Below, in pieces: positions 7,362 through 14,073 of a stretch of 64,000 nt of DNA. Position numbers and translations under genes: made by a program. The notes beneath the pieces are model-generated. The model was not told where the DNA came from. It ran no database searches and saw only the letters and a list, made by a program, of their open reading frames with translations. Positions within the stretch are counted from its first letter, which is position 1; each line of letters begins with the position of its first letter. The stretch comes from Treponema ruminis. Lineage in GTDB: Bacteria; Spirochaetota; Spirochaetia; Treponematales; Treponemataceae. Location: the NCBI GenBank assembly GCA_017161305.1, contig CP031518.1:2604001-2668000 (forward strand). The letters run 5' to 3'.

Positions 7362-9536
7362 CTAAAAATTTATACCAACCCGCAAGCCATAATTATCCAC
7401 AAAACCACAGCCATAGTTGTAAGTTAAGGCATAAAATGCGCCAACCGTCAGATTCTTTGTAATATAGTAATCTGCACCACCACCAAGGCTTGCACAAAAT
7501 CCAGATGGAAGTTTAACATCATCCGCACCATCATTTAAATCTGCAGTAGTAAAATAGTAACCGGCTCCCATTTCAACATACGGTCTGACACGAAAAACAG
7601 TAACGGATACGCCGCCAAGTGCCATAAATGAAATAAGTCTGCCTTTTTCAAAATTAACAGAATAGTCATCTGCATATTTTGCTCCAAACACACTCATGCC
7701 AGCGCCTGCGAACAAGAATTTGTCTCCCCAAAAAGCAGAAAGCCTGCTTCCTGCCTGCCAGTCGTATAAAAAGGATTTTGCAAATGTACCGTCTAAAAAG
7801 ACACCTTTTCGCGGCTTTTGATTTTGCAGAAAATGCTTTCCCTGTGCAGAAGAACGCAAGAGGTTCTTACCACTACGATAAATCGTTTGTGAATTTTCAA
7901 CTTTTGTTATTGTAAATGTAGTGAAATTTGCCTTATATTTATTCAGTTTTTCATCATACTGCACATGCAAAGAAAGCGTTGCATACAAATAGGGAACTGC
8001 AGCCCTAAAATATAAATCAGCCCATTCAACATTGTCTCTATATCTATTGTATGAATCTACATCGGTGCCCCGAGGAATTTTCTTACCAGTCATGTCGGTA
8101 TATCGAATCTGAATATTAGGCATATCTTTATAAGGCGATAATAGAAGAGGAATGGATGAAAAATCTGTTTTCGTGTGAACAGTCCAGCTTTCTTCCTGGG
8201 CATCATATTCATCAATGTACAGCTGAATATGATTTTCACTGCGGCTGATTGATGTAAAGGTAAATTCAGTCGCCTCAAGTTCCGAAAGCGAGCGGGCAAA
8301 GGCTTCTTCATAAGATGCCAATACTTTTTTTACACCCGCTCGAATTTCGTTTTCCGCCAAGAGTTTTCGCTCATCCCATTTTTTTGCTATTTGTGCAAGT
8401 TCAGCCTTTCGGAATTCCTTTGCCGCATCAGTAGGTTTTCCTTCTGACAAATCAGCTTTTCTCCAGCCTTCCCTATTTTTAGCTGCTGTTTCCTTACGTT
8501 TTTCACTGTCATAATATGCATTGCTTTCTGCAACAGATAATTCAACCTGCTTTTTTATAGTTTTCAAATTTTCCCTATCAGCTTCTATAAGTTCAATTCG
8601 CTTTTTTAAAGAGAGCGACCTTACACTTGCTTTTAAAATTTCACTTCGCCTGTTTTCAAGTATTGAAAGTCTCTTTTCAAAATCCAGTCGTTGTTTTTCA
8701 GAGAGTTCGTTTATTTCAGCCTGTCGTTTACGCAACTCTTCTGCTTCACTACGCCTGTTTCTTTCAGACTCTTCAAGAACTGACTTTTTACGTTCCGCCA
8801 TTTCAATCTTCAAACGCAGTGTTCGTTCTGCACTTTCATTTTTTATGCGTTCTTCCGCTGTAAGAGCTTCTTTTTGCAATAAATCCAGCTGTTTTTTCAA
8901 ATCAAGTGCCCGAGTTTCATATTCTGCTATGTATTTCCTGAAATTTTCTTCAGAATCAGCCTCATGCAAAAGCTGTGTTTTTATGTTAAAAGGCAGAGGC
9001 GAAATATAACCTCGCTTACTCAAACTGTCCAAAACAGAAAAACTAAGGGCATCAGTCTCTTTGTCAATTTGCTCCAAAGAAAAAAGTGCAGATTCTTTTG
9101 CAAAAAGTATAGTAAGATGCTCGATATCGCTGGCTTTATATGAAAGTTTCCATGAGCCATTAAATTTTACAAGTGAAAAATCGATGATTATATCGGCTTT
9201 TGCGCCTGCGTCGATTGCATAGGCAGACTGTACTGAGGCTAAGCCTACGCTCGCTTCTATTTGAGATTTTTTCTGAACCTCTCTGAGTGCATTATCGTTT
9301 GATTCAGTCCTTACTACTATTTCGTCAACAAGTGTTAGGTTTCCAATGAACATTTGCAATGCGGAACGAGCATACAGTTGTTCGGTAGAAGTAAGTTTGC
9401 CGTATTGTATAGAATTTTCTGAAATTAAGAGCACTATGCCTTTTTCTTCTGCAAAAATCATCGAAAATGGAAGCAGAAGAATAATGAAAAGGTATCGCTT
9501 TACTTTATCCAAAAAGTAAAAAATATGTTCAGCCAT
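7362..9536 (-). CDS. Exported coiled-coil protein with C-terminal beta-barrel-like domain
   Basis: A 724-residue protein, first gene of the envelope operon. An N-terminal hydrophobic stretch (YLFIILLLPFSMIFA) is a signal peptide ending near residue 29. Residues 30-190 form an alpha/beta domain similar in style to those of spirochaete periplasmic proteins. Residues 195-440 are a long Lys/Glu/Arg-rich coiled coil (AEERIKNESAERTLRLKIEMAERKK split over several heptads). Residues about 570-724 show alternating aromatic and glycine-rich strands (FAGAGMSVFG, YVEMGAGYYF, VGAFYALTY) ending in GLRVGINF, as in small outer-membrane barrels. It could link the outer membrane to periplasmic partners. AGGAG lies ten bases before the start. 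No family name is certain. Confidence 0.72.
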   Translation of the reverse strand: MAEHIFYFLDKVKRYLFIILLLPFSMIFAEEKGIVLLISENSIQYGKLTSTEQLYARSALQMFIGNLTLVDEIVVRTESNDNALREVQKKSQIEASVGLASVQSAYAIDAGAKADIIIDFSLVKFNGSWKLSYKASDIEHLTILFAKESALFSLEQIDKETDALSFSVLDSLSKRGYISPLPFNIKTQLLHEADSEENFRKYIAEYETRALDLKKQLDLLQKEALTAEERIKNESAERTLRLKIEMAERKKSVLEESERNRRSEAEELRKRQAEINELSEKQRLDFEKRLSILENRRSEILKASVRSLSLKKRIELIEADRENLKTIKKQVELSVAESNAYYDSEKRKETAAKNREGWRKADLSEGKPTDAAKEFRKAELAQIAKKWDERKLLAENEIRAGVKKVLASYEEAFARSLSELEATEFTFTSISRSENHIQLYIDEYDAQEESWTVHTKTDFSSIPLLLSPYKDMPNIQIRYTDMTGKKIPRGTDVDSYNRYRDNVEWADLYFRAAVPYLYATLSLHVQYDEKLNKYKANFTTFTITKVENSQTIYRSGKNLLRSSAQGKHFLQNQKPRKGVFLDGTFAKSFLYDWQAGSRLSAFWGDKFLFAGAGMSVFGAKYADDYSVNFEKGRLISFMALGGVSVTVFRVRPYVEMGAGYYFTTADLNDGADDVKLPSGFCASLGGGADYYITKNLTVGAFYALTYNYGCGFVDNYGLRVGINF

Positions 9537-9563
9537 AAAAGCGATTCTCCTAAATCAAGTAAT

Positions 9564-9598
9564 GACTTTATTAAGTCTATTTTACACTTAATAAAGTC
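9564..9598. promoter_or_regulatory. Perfect 13-bp inverted repeat, candidate operator of the envelope operon
   Basis: Arms GACTTTATTAAGT (9564-9576) and ACTTAATAAAGTC (9586-9598) are exact reverse complements with a 9-base spacer. The spacer contains the -10 box of the minus-strand promoter, so a dimeric regulator bound here would cover the promoter. A related word, ACTTAATTAA, lies at about 9619. The distance to the ATG at 9536 is 27 bases. Confidence 0.7.
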
Positions 9599-9607
9599 TC
9601 TTAACAA
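9579..9607 (-). promoter_or_regulatory. Promoter of the four-gene envelope operon
   Basis: Reading the minus strand, TTGTTA (9607-9602), 17 bases, then TAAAAT (9584-9579). Transcription would begin about 35 bases before the ATG at 9536, which has a normal Shine-Dalgarno sequence. The -10 lies between the arms of the inverted repeat. Confidence 0.6.
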
Positions 9608-9640
9608 GTAAAACAATACTTAATTAACTATATTTTTTAC

Positions 9641-9762
9641 ATGAGCTTTTTGGAGAATCTTCGTGATGTTCTTGATTTTCGTAGTATACAGACAAAGGAA
9701 TTAGCAGCAAAAAATCAGACTTCGACTCTATCCGCAGCATCGTAAAATCTCTGGCAAATTGA
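9641..9762 (+). pseudogene. Remnant of an XRE-family HTH regulator gene
   Basis: From the ATG at 9641 the frame gives MSFLENLRDVLDFR then IQTKELAAK, the usual N-terminus and first recognition half of small spirochaete XRE regulators. It then hits a stop at 9743-9745 after 34 codons. In the -1 frame the next bases encode SDFDSIRSIVKSLAN and TGA (9760-9762), which looks like the C-terminal helix of the same kind of protein. Most of the HTH and linker is missing and the frames do not match, so the gene has suffered an internal deletion. It lies between the envelope operon promoter and the divergent LPD3 gene, where its regulator might once have acted. Confidence 0.6.
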
Positions 9763-9787
9763 AAATATCTTCACAATCGTGTATACT
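9759..9787 (+). promoter_or_regulatory. Promoter of the LPD3-like gene
   Basis: TTGAAA (9759-9764), 17 bases, TATACT (9782-9787). The ATG at 9796 lies 8 bases after the -10 and has no Shine-Dalgarno sequence, so the mRNA is probably leaderless or nearly so. The -35 overlaps the end of the XRE remnant. Confidence 0.7.
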
Positions 9788-9795
9788 AAACACAA

Positions 9796-10419
9796 ATGAA
9801 AGAGATATACAAAAATCACATCTTAAAAGAAGAGTGGTTTGACGGACACCACAAAGTTTTTTGGATAGATCTTGATACAGGCATTAAAATCGCTGATGCT
9901 AATGAAGTTTATAAAATATCATACGAAGAATACTTACTTCGCAAAGAATGCAGAGCCGCACTTTTGACTTCAGTATCAAATTTATTTGGAAAAGTTTTCA
10001 CAAATGCAAGTACAAATATGAAAGCTCGCTTTTCAAAGAATACTGCAAGTAAAATTTCTTCTGATAAAGCAATAACAAAATCCGTGGTAAATGGATTTTC
10101 CGTGCAAGAACATTTTGAAGCAGCAGAAAATTTGAAAGGAATTTTTGAGACTGCAGATTTCATTGGAACCTTTTCTGATACGAAAAACGATCCGAACATA
10201 GTAGCAATTCATCGTTTTCAAAAAGAGATTGAACTGTCAAATGGAAAAAAATGCGTAGCCTATCTTACATTAAAAGAAGTAAAACTTGGAGGAACAAGGA
10301 TTTATACGCAGGAGTTGCTGCTAAATAAATATCCCCAGCACGAAGCCGGGGAAGTTATGAGCCGTGGCTTAATAAAAAGCGAATCAACTGCATACAAATG
10401 CAGTCCACGAACCACATAG
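9796..10419 (+). CDS. LPD3 / BECR-nuclease-like polyvalent-type protein
   Basis: A 207-residue protein. The central part (VNGFSVQEHFEAAE, then LKGIFETADFIGTFSDTKNDPN, IVAIHRFQKEIELSNGKKCVAYLTLKEV, RIYTQELLLNK) fits the pattern of LPD3 and phage barnase/EndoU-type domains, which occur in polyvalent proteins of mobile elements and in toxin-like proteins. The invariant-looking H..AAE, DPN and RF residues are visible. It lacks the multidomain context of true polyvalent proteins. The last 29 residues, from KYPQHEAGEVM, are encoded by a more GC-rich stretch with the hairpin CCCCAGC-acgaa-GCCGGGG and may be an added tail. Translation starts at an ATG just downstream of a strong promoter. Nuclease activity is only a possibility. 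Confidence 0.55.
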   Translation: MKEIYKNHILKEEWFDGHHKVFWIDLDTGIKIADANEVYKISYEEYLLRKECRAALLTSVSNLFGKVFTNASTNMKARFSKNTASKISSDKAITKSVVNGFSVQEHFEAAENLKGIFETADFIGTFSDTKNDPNIVAIHRFQKEIELSNGKKCVAYLTLKEVKLGGTRIYTQELLLNKYPQHEAGEVMSRGLIKSESTAYKCSPRTT

Positions 10420-10477
10420 AATATACCACACCAATACCAGAAAGTCAATTTTTGGCTTAAAATCACCCCGAATTTTT

Positions 10478-10759
10478 TCACCCAAACAACGCCGCGAAGG
10501 CTGCCTTTGCCTGGTCGGATTTGCTTTTTGAGTTTTCGACTTCTCCGGCTTCGATTTTTGCTGGTGAGAAATAATCGCAGAAATTTGCGCGGTCTTTGTC
10601 CTTTACGAGTTCGTCGATTGTTTCGTGGCAGTCGTAATGGCTTCCAGGGGAATAGAATTGACAGTTTATGCAGGAATGTAAGTCTGCGCCGCAGAATTCA
10701 CATGTTGACGATCGGCTTATTGAAATTTGAGTTATTGTTTTTCCACACTTTTTACACAT
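10478..10759 (-). CDS. Small zinc-ribbon protein
   Basis: A 93-residue protein starting at ATG 10759, chosen because a TATACT box lies six bases upstream; an upstream in-frame ATG (10795) has no signal. Cysteines are arranged as MCKKCGK, CEFCGADLHSC, INCQFY, then YDCHE and NFCDYF, giving two or three metal sites. This matches a small conserved protein seen in treponemes with a zinc-ribbon start and a KDRANFC.YF segment. The tail is Lys/Ser/Ala-rich and flexible. No function is known. It converges with the LPD3-like gene and is divergent from uvrB. Confidence 0.75.
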   Translation of the reverse strand: MCKKCGKTITQISISRSSTCEFCGADLHSCINCQFYSPGSHYDCHETIDELVKDKDRANFCDYFSPAKIEAGEVENSKSKSDQAKAAFAALFG

Positions 10760-10765
10760 GATTTC

Positions 10766-10771
10766 AGTATA
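10766..10771 (-). promoter_or_regulatory. -10 box of the zinc-ribbon gene (leaderless type)
   Basis: TATACT on the minus strand followed by GAAATC and then the ATG at 10759. A weak -35 candidate (TTGGTG) lies 18 bases upstream. No Shine-Dalgarno sequence is possible in so short a leader. Confidence 0.6.
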
Positions 10772-10828
10772 AGGCAGCTTTCCGAAAAACACCAATAAAA
10801 TCGAAAAGCGGGGTTTGGGGCTTACCCT

Positions 10829-10905
10829 ACGAGCACAGCTCTTCGGGAGACTCGCTCAAAATCTGTCTCACAGGTTTTGCCAGCTAACGCCGTCGCTCCC
10901 TAGGG
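10829..10905. repeat. Intergenic repeat, copy 1
   Basis: This block shares GAGACTCGCTCAAAAT, then TTTTGCC.GCT, then GCCGTCGCTCCCTAGGG, in the same order and spacing, with the block at 26829-26908. The variable centre differs between copies but keeps hairpin potential. No coding frame is conserved. Confidence 0.75.
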
Positions 10906-10908
10906 GGA

Positions 10909-10950
10909 CGAGTTTTCTGAACTTCTAGTGAAAATAGAACAGAAAACTCG
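10909..10950. repeat. Inverted repeat between repeat copy 1 and the uvrB promoter
   Basis: CGAGTTTTCTG (10909-10919) and CAGAAAACTCG (10940-10950) are exact reverse complements with a 20-base loop. It ends 12 bases before the uvrB -35 region. There is no T tract, so it is not a standard terminator. Confidence 0.65.
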
Positions 10951-10961
10951 CTAGCGAAGCG

Positions 10962-10990
10962 ATGACTTCCCCCTTCGTACATGCTATACT
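10962..10990 (+). promoter_or_regulatory. uvrB promoter (leaderless type)
   Basis: ATGACT (10962-10967), 17 bases, then TGC-TATACT with the -10 at 10985-10990. The uvrB ATG follows after only GTCCTC. No LexA-type box was recognised nearby. Confidence 0.65.
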
Positions 10991-10996
10991 GTCCTC

Positions 10997-12997
10997 ATGC
11001 GTAAATTCCAAGTCGTAAGCCCTTACCAGCCTTCGGGCGACCAGGGGGAAGCAATTGAAAAACTTAGCGCGGGATTTTTGAAAGGTGACCGCTTTCAGAC
11101 TTTGAAAGGCGTTACCGGCTCTGGAAAAACTTTTACGATGGCGAAAATCATCGAAAAGGTTCAGCGGCCCACGCTCATCATCAGCCACAACAAGACTCTT
11201 TCGGCCCAGCTTTTCCGGGAATTCAAGTCTTTTTTTCCTAACAATGCCGTCGAGTATTTTGTTTCCTATTACGACTACTATCAGCCGGAAGCTTATGTTC
11301 CTGCCCGCGACCTTTACATCGAAAAGGACGCTTCCATCAATGACGAAATCGATAAGCTCCGTCTTGCCGCAACTTACTCCCTCATGGAAAGGCGCGATGT
11401 AATTGTCGTTGCGACTGTCAGCTGCATCTACGGTCTGGGTATGCCGGACTTGTACAAGGACATGCGCGTTCACATCGAAAAGGGCGAGATTCTTGATTTG
11501 CGAAAGTTTGAGCGGGATCTGGCTTCGATTCAGTACCAGAGGAATGACATGGTTTTGGACCGGGGAAATTTCCGTGTGCGCGGGGACGTAATCGAAGTTT
11601 ATCCGCCTTACATGGAGACCGACACCGCCTACCGAATCGAGCTTGATTTTGATGAAGTTGCCCGCATTTCCAGATTCAATGTCTTAAACCGCGCAACCGA
11701 AGAAGAACTTGATGAAATGCAGTTTTATCCGGCAAAGCACTTCGTCGTTCCCCACGAAACCCTTGTGAGCGCGACCGAGCGTATTCAAAAAGAACTTGAA
11801 GAACGGGTTGAAACCTTGCAGGCAGCAGGAAAGATGATTGAAGCCGAACGGCTCAAAACGCGAACCACCTACGATATTGAAATGATGAAGGAAATGGGCT
11901 ACTGCTCGGGAATCGAAAACTACTCAGGTCCGATTTCAGGCAGAAAGACCGGCGAACCGCCGGCAACCCTTCTCCACTACTTCCCTGATGATTTTCTCTG
12001 CCTGATCGACGAGGCTCATGTCACCGTTCCCCAGATTGGAGCCATGTACGAGGGCGACCGCAGCCGTAAGCAGAACCTTATTGACTTTGGCTTCCGTCTT
12101 CCGAGTGCCCTGGACAACCGCCCCCTTAAAGCTGACGAGTTCTGGAAGAAGATGAACCAGGTCATTTATGTTACGGCAACTCCGCGAGTCGAAGAAATCA
12201 AGCAGTCAACTCAGGTCGTTGAGCAGATTATCCGTCCGACAGGCCTTCTTGACCCGATTATCGACGTGCGCCCGAGCGAAGGTCAGATGGAAGACATTTA
12301 CAAGGAAGTCAAGGCGCGTATTGAAAAAGGTGAGCGCAGCCTGATTCTGACTTTGACAAAGAAAATGGCCGAGGATTTGACCGACTATCTTCTCGGGCTC
12401 AACCTCAAGGTCAAATACATTCACTCCGAAATCGACACTTTTGAGCGCGTTGAGATTTTGAAGTCGCTCCGAGTTGGCGAAATCGATGTTCTGATTGGTA
12501 TCAACTTGCTCAGGGAAGGAATTGACCTTCCTGAAGTCAGCTTTATCGCGATTCTTGATGCCGACAAAATCGGCTTCCTGCGTTCAACGACGAGCTTGAT
12601 TCAGATTGTAGGACGAGCAGCCCGAAACGAAAACGGCATGGTCGTAATGTACGCCGACAACCTCACGCCAGCAATCAAGGAAACTGTTTCCGAGACAAAA
12701 CGCCGCCGTGAAATCCAGCAGAAATACAACGAAGAGCACGGAATCACACCGCACACGGTTTCAAAGGCCGTTCAGGACATCTTAGTCCGACAGCAGGCAA
12801 ATGCCGAGGAAGAAGCCGAAATCGAGCTAGGCGTTTTAAAAAAGAGCGCAAACCTCTTCGACCCGAAGCAGCGTAAAAAGCTGATTGATGCTTTGAAGAA
12901 GCAGATGAGCGACTACGCCGACCGCCTCGAATATGAGCAGGCAGCTGCAGTACGAGATCAGATTCAGGAAATTGAAAGAACGTATGGCGGGAAGTAA
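10997..12997 (+). CDS. uvrB: UvrABC excinuclease subunit B
   Basis: UvrB is the damage-verification helicase of nucleotide excision repair; it receives DNA from UvrA and holds it for cutting by UvrC. The 666 residues cover the full family length. Walker A GVTGSGKT is at residues 38-45, the DNA-clamping beta-hairpin region carries YYDYYQPEAYVP near 92-104, the DEAH box reads LIDEAHV near 336, and the helicase C-terminal motifs include LLREGIDLPEVS and QIVGRAARN. The C-terminal UVR motif (MSDYADRLEYEQAAAVRDQI) for UvrC binding is present. uvrA and uvrC are not in the window. The ATG lies six bases after a TATACT box, so the transcript is probably leaderless. Confidence 0.98.
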   Translation: MRKFQVVSPYQPSGDQGEAIEKLSAGFLKGDRFQTLKGVTGSGKTFTMAKIIEKVQRPTLIISHNKTLSAQLFREFKSFFPNNAVEYFVSYYDYYQPEAYVPARDLYIEKDASINDEIDKLRLAATYSLMERRDVIVVATVSCIYGLGMPDLYKDMRVHIEKGEILDLRKFERDLASIQYQRNDMVLDRGNFRVRGDVIEVYPPYMETDTAYRIELDFDEVARISRFNVLNRATEEELDEMQFYPAKHFVVPHETLVSATERIQKELEERVETLQAAGKMIEAERLKTRTTYDIEMMKEMGYCSGIENYSGPISGRKTGEPPATLLHYFPDDFLCLIDEAHVTVPQIGAMYEGDRSRKQNLIDFGFRLPSALDNRPLKADEFWKKMNQVIYVTATPRVEEIKQSTQVVEQIIRPTGLLDPIIDVRPSEGQMEDIYKEVKARIEKGERSLILTLTKKMAEDLTDYLLGLNLKVKYIHSEIDTFERVEILKSLRVGEIDVLIGINLLREGIDLPEVSFIAILDADKIGFLRSTTSLIQIVGRAARNENGMVVMYADNLTPAIKETVSETKRRREIQQKYNEEHGITPHTVSKAVQDILVRQQANAEEEAEIELGVLKKSANLFDPKQRKKLIDALKKQMSDYADRLEYEQAAAVRDQIQEIERTYGGK

Positions 12998-13005
12998 ATC
13001 AAAAC

Positions 13006-13941
13006 TTAGCGATTAAAATAAAAGTCTTCGCCGGGGATTTCTTTTCCCAGAATAGTCAGGTATTTTTCCATGTCAGATTTTGCCGTATTTGACTCACGCC
13101 AGACCAGGGCCGCACTTGGAATTGAAGAGCGGACTATTTCTGATGAATGATAAAGGCCGTGTCGCTCAGACAAAAGGGCGGCTTTGGCTGGGTTCTGGTT
13201 GGTCCAGCTCAGGGCACTTTTGTAAACCTCAGTAACTCTCCGCACCAGTTCCCGGTTTTCCCTGACAAAATCAGCGCGGGCTACAAGAAGCATCGCAGGA
13301 AAGGAAGACCATTCCTCGCTTTCATTGTAGATTTTCTGGAAATTTTCGACCCGGCGGATTTCCTTTGAATTTTTGAGAGCGACCGTGGCGTAAGGCTCGG
13401 TCAAAATCGCGTAATCGGCTTTTTTAGTGATAAGGGCATTGGCGATATTTGCAGGCGGAATGGAAAAATCAAGCTGAACCGGATTTTCGCCCTGACCAAG
13501 CGGGTTTTCTTTTTTGGAAAGCAGATGCTTGAAAATGAGGGAATCAGGCTTTTCACCGGCAGACAGAACTTTTTTTCCCTGTAAATCCTTTAGGGAAGAA
13601 TAAGATTCATCACTTGTCAAAAGAAAAAGATTGCCGTTCTGAACGACACCAAGAAAAATCACAGCCCCCTTGCCCTTACTAAAAACTTTGGCCGCATCTT
13701 GAGGCGCAAGAAAGCCTAAGTCAACCTCGCCCTTCAAAAGAGCCGGAAGTTCAGACTGCTCTGAATCAAAGACTTTAAATGCCATGTTCTGGACGGCGAG
13801 TTTTGCCTTGTTCTCGATAAGATAAGCGCAGGGCGTACAGGCAATTCCCTTGAGGATGCCGAGGCGGACTGAAGGTGTTTGTGCAAAAACTAAAGGAAAA
13901 ATAGAAAAGGCGATAAAAAGACAAAAAAACTTTTTGAACAT
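13006..13941 (-). CDS. NMT1/THI5-like ABC transporter substrate-binding protein
   Basis: A 311-residue exported binding protein. The ATG at 13941 is chosen because it starts the signal peptide (MFKKFFCLFIAFSIFPLVFA); the longer frame upstream runs through a repetitive GC-rich block. The mature part begins VRLGILKGIACTPCAYLI and includes LLKGEVDLGFLAPQDAAKVF and ADYAILTEPYATVAL, the usual two-lobe pattern of NMT1-type proteins that bind thiamine precursors, nitrate/sulfonate-like ions or other small ligands. No permease or ATPase gene is adjacent, so the ligand is unknown. No Shine-Dalgarno sequence is visible. It converges with uvrB, with 8 bases between the stops. Confidence 0.8.
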   Translation of the reverse strand: MFKKFFCLFIAFSIFPLVFAQTPSVRLGILKGIACTPCAYLIENKAKLAVQNMAFKVFDSEQSELPALLKGEVDLGFLAPQDAAKVFSKGKGAVIFLGVVQNGNLFLLTSDESYSSLKDLQGKKVLSAGEKPDSLIFKHLLSKKENPLGQGENPVQLDFSIPPANIANALITKKADYAILTEPYATVALKNSKEIRRVENFQKIYNESEEWSSFPAMLLVARADFVRENRELVRRVTEVYKSALSWTNQNPAKAALLSERHGLYHSSEIVRSSIPSAALVWRESNTAKSDMEKYLTILGKEIPGEDFYFNR

Positions 13942-13953
13942 ACAAACTAAAAA

Positions 13954-14052
13954 AGAGCAAGCAGGGGGCCTTGCGGGGGCTTCCTCCCCCGCAGAGGGGG
14001 TAGCGGAAAACGCGAAGCGGTTGGAGCGAGGGGGAGACTTCCCCCTGCTCTT
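13954..14052. repeat. GC-rich hairpin element with terminal inverted repeat
   Basis: The ends AGAGCA..CAGGGGG and CCCCCTG.CTCT are near-perfect inverted repeats about 100 bases apart. The interior holds further pairs (GCGGGGGC / GCCCCCGC-like and CGCTTCGCG), so the whole block can fold. It lies upstream of the NMT1-type gene and just after the hydrogenase gene. It resembles a REP or MITE-type element; no transposase is present. Confidence 0.65.
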
Positions 14053-14073
14053 CAATTTCTAATTGCTCATTCC

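Noticed and set aside
8521-9009. 162-codon plus-strand frame
   Set aside because: It lies opposite the Lys/Glu-rich coiled coil, and its Ser/Phe/Arg-rich composition is the mirror of that coding strand.
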